Source of the DNA: DATKGW01 sp035510605
GTDB lineage: Bacteria; Patescibacteriota; Saccharimonadia; Saccharimonadales; CAIOMD01
Direction: 5' to 3'
DNA length: 8,671 nucleotides
Assembly (NCBI GenBank): GCA_035510605.1
Contig: DATKGW010000003.1
Span: forward strand, 1 to 8,671
Made by a program: the position numbers and the translations under genes. Below, one piece after another: positions 5,383 through 8,671 of this stretch; positions within the stretch are counted from its first letter, which is position 1; each line of letters opens with the position of its first letter. The notes beneath the pieces were generated by a model. It ran no database searches. It was not told the DNA's origin and saw only the letters and a list, made by a program, of their open reading frames with translations.

Positions 5383-7290
5383 ATGACAGCACAAGAAATT
5401 CGCGCTAAATTTTTAGAATATACCAAAGAGCATGGCCACGTGGTTATTCCGCGCTCTGGCTTGGTGCCACAAAATGATCCAACTACTCTGTTTGTCGGTT
5501 CCGGTATGCAACCTTTGTTGCAGTACTTTTTGGGGGCTACCCACCCCAGTGGCAAAAAAGTGGCTAATAGTCAAACTTGTCTCCGTGTAGAGGACGTAGA
5601 CGAGGTGGGTGATAATCGCCACACCACCTTTTTTGAGATGCTCGGCAACTGGAGTTTTGGCGACTATTTTAAGCAAGAACAACTGGCCTGGTTCTTTAAA
5701 TTCTTAACTGACGACATTGGGCTTGACCCAAATAAACTATACCCGACCTGTTTTATCGGAGATGATTCAACAGGCATTACAAAAGATACGGAATCTGCCG
5801 AAATTTGGCAAAAATTGTTTAAAGAAAAGGGAATCGACGCCATAATCGCTGAAATTGGTAGCGAAGAAAACGGTTATAAAGTTGGCATGCAATCAGGCGA
5901 GCGGATATTTTATTATGATTCATCCAAAAACTGGTGGAGTCGCAGCGGCATACCAGCAGAAATGCCAGTTGGCGAACCCGGTGGCCCGGATAGTGAAGTG
6001 TTCTATGATTTTGGCACAGAGCATGATAAAAAATACGGTGAATACTGCCACCCAAACTGCGAATGCGGCCGTTTTTTAGAAATCGGTAACTCCGTGTTTA
6101 TGGAATTTGTTAAGCAGGCAGATGGCACATTTGGTGAATTACCAACCAAAAATGTTGATTTTGGCGGCGGTTTAGAGCGTATAGCCGCAGCCAGCCTAGA
6201 TGACTCGGATATCTTTAAAATCTCGCTTATTTGGCCGGTCATTGAGCATTTAGAAAAGCTATGTGGCAAAAAATACGATGACAACCAACAAGCCATGCGG
6301 GTCATTGCCGATCATCTTAGAGCAGCTACTTTTTTGGCAACCGATGGAGTGACTCCCAGCAATAAAGGGCAAGGTTATGTTATGCGCCGTTTGCTGCGCC
6401 GTGCTATTCGTTATGCATTGGAAATTGGCATAGAGCAGGGGCTTTGCGAACGAGTCGCCCCGACAATTGCTTCGGTTTACCGCGATGATTTCCCAGAGGT
6501 TTTAGCCTGTGAGCAAGAAATTATAGATATATTAATGCGTGAAGAAAAAATCTTTCGCCAAACTTTGCGATCCGGTATTAAAGTTTTTGACAAGATTACT
6601 GTATCTGAAGATGTAAATGTTAAAATAGCTGGTCCACTAACGGGCAAAGATCTATTCCTGCTTTATGATACATTTGGTTTTCCTGTTGAGCTTTCCAAAG
6701 AAGAGGCAAAGAAACGAGGAATTGCGGAATCTGAAAATGCAGATAAGGAATTTGATCGGTTGATGCAAGAGCAGCGGGAACGTTCACAGACTGCGGCAAA
6801 AGGCACGTTTAAGGGTGGTTTAGTTGATGCCAGCGAAATGACCACCAAACTTCATACTGCTGCACATCTGTTAGACGAGGCTTTGCGCCAAGTTTTGGGT
6901 GATCATATAGAGCAAAAAGGCAGTAATATTACATCCGAGCGTCTGCGTTACGATTTTAGCCATCCGCAAAAGGTGACCCCGGAAGAAATTACTAAAGTAG
7001 AAGAAATTGTTAACAAAGCAATTGCGGACGATTTACCCGTGACTTTGACAGAAGAAAATACTCAGGAGGCACTAAAAAGCGGTGCCATCGGTGCATTTGG
7101 TCACAAATATCCGGATAAAGTAAAAGTTTACACAATCGGCGACCTGGCAAAACCGTTTAATCGTGAAATCTGCGGTGGTCCGCACGTTCAGCATACCGGC
7201 CAGTTGACCGAAGGCGGCGAGAAGTTCAAAATCACAAAAGAAGAAGCCAGCTCCGCCGGCGTCCGCCGCATCAAAGCTGTATTAGCTTAA
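5383..7290 (+). CDS. alaS: Alanyl-tRNA synthetase, compact CPR-type, without C-Ala
   Basis: AlaRS charges tRNA-Ala with alanine using ATP and, through its editing domain, removes wrongly attached Ser or Gly. This protein has 635 residues against about 870 in most bacteria. The class II core is clear: motif 1 region DPTTLFVGSGMQPL (32-45), motif 2 RHTTFFEMLGNWSFGDYF (R79 onward) and motif 3 GGGLERIAA (261-269). Tail-domain hallmarks PSNKGQGYVMRRLLRRA (Asn327) and LYDTFGFPVEL (Asp429) probably carry the G3:U70 contacts. An editing half-domain is present with HTAAH (491-495) and CGGPH (597-601), matching the usual HxxxH and CxxxH zinc ligands. Odd points: the GGQ-type beta-barrel before the editing site is missing (only about 25 residues lie between QRERS and HTAAH); C-Ala is absent; GEPGGPDSE replaces bacterial GPCGPCSE; and CHPNCECG (Cys222, 226, 228) could be an extra metal site. 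The frame is intact and ends SSAGVRRIKAVLA, a normal editing-domain end, so this is a family form, not a truncation. Confidence 0.96.
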   Translation: MTAQEIRAKFLEYTKEHGHVVIPRSGLVPQNDPTTLFVGSGMQPLLQYFLGATHPSGKKVANSQTCLRVEDVDEVGDNRHTTFFEMLGNWSFGDYFKQEQLAWFFKFLTDDIGLDPNKLYPTCFIGDDSTGITKDTESAEIWQKLFKEKGIDAIIAEIGSEENGYKVGMQSGERIFYYDSSKNWWSRSGIPAEMPVGEPGGPDSEVFYDFGTEHDKKYGEYCHPNCECGRFLEIGNSVFMEFVKQADGTFGELPTKNVDFGGGLERIAAASLDDSDIFKISLIWPVIEHLEKLCGKKYDDNQQAMRVIADHLRAATFLATDGVTPSNKGQGYVMRRLLRRAIRYALEIGIEQGLCERVAPTIASVYRDDFPEVLACEQEIIDILMREEKIFRQTLRSGIKVFDKITVSEDVNVKIAGPLTGKDLFLLYDTFGFPVELSKEEAKKRGIAESENADKEFDRLMQEQRERSQTAAKGTFKGGLVDASEMTTKLHTAAHLLDEALRQVLGDHIEQKGSNITSERLRYDFSHPQKVTPEEITKVEEIVNKAIADDLPVTLTEENTQEALKSGAIGAFGHKYPDKVKVYTIGDLAKPFNREICGGPHVQHTGQLTEGGEKFKITKEEASSAGVRRIKAVLA

Positions 7291-7298
7291 GGGGCATG

Positions 7299-7316
7299 TG
7301 TTAAAATTAAACAGAT
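7299..7316 (+). promoter_or_regulatory. ftsA: Extended -10 TGTTAAAAT nine bases before ftsA
   Basis: TG (7299-7300), one base, then TAAAAT (7302-7307, five of six) form an extended -10 in the 26-base gap after alaS. It ends nine bases before the ftsA ATG, as at alaS. No Shine-Dalgarno and no clear -35 are seen. Transcription from here would leave about three leader bases. Confidence 0.5.
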
Positions 7317-8603
7317 ATGCTTGAAAAGTTAAAGCAAATAAAGAAGCCTAAAAAAGAGGCTAAAAGTTCTAGCAACGAGCGCTTAATTGTTGCTTTAGAT
7401 ATTGGTACCGAATTTATTAAAGCGCTAGTTACTCGCATTGACGAAGACAATCAACTGGAGATTTTAGGTGTTGGCCGGGCTCATCAGTCGTTGACAGACA
7501 TGCAGGCAGGCGCTATAGCCGATATTGCCGCCGTGGTAGCCAACTGTGACAGTGCTTTAAACCAAGCCGAGCAGCTGGCCGGTGTGAGTGCCAGGAGCGC
7601 AGTCATCGGTATTGCCGGTGAGCTGGTAAAAGGCAATACTACAACGGTTAGATTTACCCGCAAAGACCCTAACAAACAGATTGATATTGCCGAGGTAGAC
7701 CACATATTTTCTCTTGTTCAGGAGCGGGCTTTAAATACCGCTAAAAAACAGCTGGCTGCCGATACCGGCGGCAAAGAGATTGGCCTGAAACTGGTTAACA
7801 GTGCGCTTATTGCCATAGAAATCGATGGCTATGGCGTAACCAACCCGATCGGATTCCAGGGCAAAGACGTTCAAGTGCAACTCTATACAGCTTTTGCTCC
7901 GCAAGTTCACATCGGTGCCATTGAACGGGTTGCCGAGCAGCTTGATCTTGATCTATTAACCGTCGCAGCCGAACCTTTTGCCGTAGCTCGTTCTGTTATT
8001 GGTGACGACCCGAATGCCAATTTAAGTGCCATTTTAATTGATGTTGGCGGCGGCACTACCGATATTGCAGTGGTTAACGAAGGTGGCGTCGAGGGCACCA
8101 AAATGTTTGGTATCGGTGGCCGTAGTTTTACCAAATCTGTTGAGCGGGATCTGAATGTCGACTTTGAGCGGGCGGAGGCCCTTAAGCTGGGCTTAAGTAA
8201 TGGCCGTACACCGGATCCGCGTCGCGAACCGGTAGAAGATGCTTTGCACAAAACTTTATCCGTTTGGATGAGTGGAATCGAATTGGCATTGGAGGAGTTT
8301 AAGCGTCTCGACCATTTGCCGCACAAAGTTTTACTTTGTGGCGGTGGTGCCAGTTTGGAGATGTTAACCAACACCTTAGCCGAAGACGATTGGTATACCG
8401 ACTTGCCTTTTACCCGCAAACCGGAGATTCAACTTATAAACCCCAACCAGGTTGTCGGGATTACCGATAAGACAGGGGTGATAGACGACCATACTTTTAT
8501 TACGGCTATGGGCTTGCTTCGCGTTGGCATAGATACCCTGTTACAATATGATGCGCCGGGTACTTCAATCCGTGATCGTTTAAATAAAATGTTGAAGACA
8601 TGA
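7317..8603 (+). CDS. ftsA: Cell division protein FtsA (actin-like ATPase family)
   Basis: FtsA is an actin-like ATPase that tethers FtsZ filaments to the inner face of the membrane and recruits the division machinery. This protein has 428 residues, typical for FtsA and longer than most PilM proteins (about 350). A basic tail (LKQIKKPKKEAKSSS, 5-19) precedes the first phosphate loop ALDIGTEFIKALVTRID (26-42, Asp28). The inserted SHS2 region follows at about 55-200, with GVSARSAVIGIAGELVKG. The second phosphate loop IDVGGGTTDIAVV starts near Asp242, and the adenosine motif VLLCGGGASLEML starts at Val338. The C-terminus SIRDRLNKMLKT can form an amphipathic helix, the usual membrane anchor of FtsA. 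The N-terminal basic stretch is longer than normal and might add membrane contact. PilM, a type IV pilus relative, is the main alternative; length and the C-terminal helix favour FtsA. The TGA stop overlaps the next gene's start (ATGA), so translational coupling is likely. Confidence 0.88.
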   Translation: MLEKLKQIKKPKKEAKSSSNERLIVALDIGTEFIKALVTRIDEDNQLEILGVGRAHQSLTDMQAGAIADIAAVVANCDSALNQAEQLAGVSARSAVIGIAGELVKGNTTTVRFTRKDPNKQIDIAEVDHIFSLVQERALNTAKKQLAADTGGKEIGLKLVNSALIAIEIDGYGVTNPIGFQGKDVQVQLYTAFAPQVHIGAIERVAEQLDLDLLTVAAEPFAVARSVIGDDPNANLSAILIDVGGGTTDIAVVNEGGVEGTKMFGIGGRSFTKSVERDLNVDFERAEALKLGLSNGRTPDPRREPVEDALHKTLSVWMSGIELALEEFKRLDHLPHKVLLCGGGASLEMLTNTLAEDDWYTDLPFTRKPEIQLINPNQVVGITDKTGVIDDHTFITAMGLLRVGIDTLLQYDAPGTSIRDRLNKMLKT

Positions 8604-8671
8604 AAAAAGATGTAATTTACGTCGATATAGACGACGAAATCACCAGTATTACCGATAAAATATCAAAAGCT
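8600..8671 (+). CDS. N-terminus of an unidentified gene coupled to ftsA (3' end outside window)
   Basis: The ATG at 8600 overlaps the ftsA TGA by four bases (ATGA), and the frame stays open for 24 codons to the window end. The product begins MKKDVIYVDIDDEI and continues with a Lys/Ser/Thr helix. There is no signal peptide in what is visible. It does not read as FtsZ, which would show its glycine-rich nucleotide loop soon after an acidic start. From memory it resembles the opening of a conserved CPR protein encoded beside ftsA or pilM genes, but I hold that loosely. The overlap argues for coupled translation and a linked role, since no separate signal for its start is visible beyond a weak GAAG. 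Confidence 0.7.
   Translation, partial: MKKDVIYVDIDDEITSITDKISKA

Noticed and set aside
5413..6305. Several minus-strand open frames opposite alaS
   Set aside because: All fall within motif-verified AlaRS coding sequence and have no promoter, ribosome site or recognisable motif.
6772..7290. Short AlaRS as a pseudogene or frameshifted gene
   Set aside because: The frame is uninterrupted, ends in a normal editing-domain terminus, and the next gene's promoter follows at once. The missing parts are whole domains, not a broken end.
7907..8419. 170-residue open frame on the minus strand opposite ftsA
   Set aside because: It lies wholly inside the strongly supported ftsA frame, is Ser/Arg/Pro-rich in the way antisense frames are, and shows no domain.

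Overview
The window is about 43% GC by eye and densely coded. It most likely comes from a member of the Candidate Phyla Radiation (Patescibacteria), probably a Saccharibacteria (TM7)-like organism. The grounds are a very short alanyl-tRNA synthetase with CPR-style active-site motifs, lineage-type anchored surface proteins of the kind I remember from Saccharibacteria, and small gaps between genes. TGA is used as a stop (after the PKD gene and after ftsA), and no reading frame needs TGA as a sense codon. This argues against the glycine-recoded Gracilibacteria/SR1 lineages. The assignment rests on recognition, not on a search.

Left half (1-4062), cell surface. The 3' end of a likely surface protein is followed by a secreted cysteine-containing beta-rich protein (156-1214). 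Next is a membrane-anchored protein with the layout of DUF916/WxL-interacting proteins (1268-2272). The adjacency recalls WxL surface-protein operons of Gram-positive bacteria. A small single-pass membrane protein lies convergently on the minus strand (2297-2986). Across a divergent promoter region stands an anchored Ig-like plus PKD protein (3142-4062).

Right half (4100-8671), housekeeping. mnmA (tRNA U34 2-thiolation) is followed by a 64-65 residue unknown small gene, a 635-residue alaS, ftsA, and the first 24 codons of a gene that overlaps ftsA by ATGA. All run on the plus strand, and the first two genes join the next two through translation and tRNA function, with ftsA starting a division-related cluster.

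The most interesting pattern is in the gene starts. mnmA, the small gene (second ATG), alaS and ftsA each lack a Shine-Dalgarno sequence. Each has a -10-like hexamer ending exactly nine bases before an ATG. Transcription would then begin about three bases before the start codon, giving leaderless or nearly leaderless mRNAs. The DUF916-like gene instead has a clear GGGAGGA. AlaRS is also unusual: it lacks the C-Ala domain and the GGQ-type beta-barrel segment, yet keeps a recognisable editing-site metal motif.

I see no tRNA or rRNA gene, CRISPR array, insertion sequence, or classic stem-plus-U-tract terminator.
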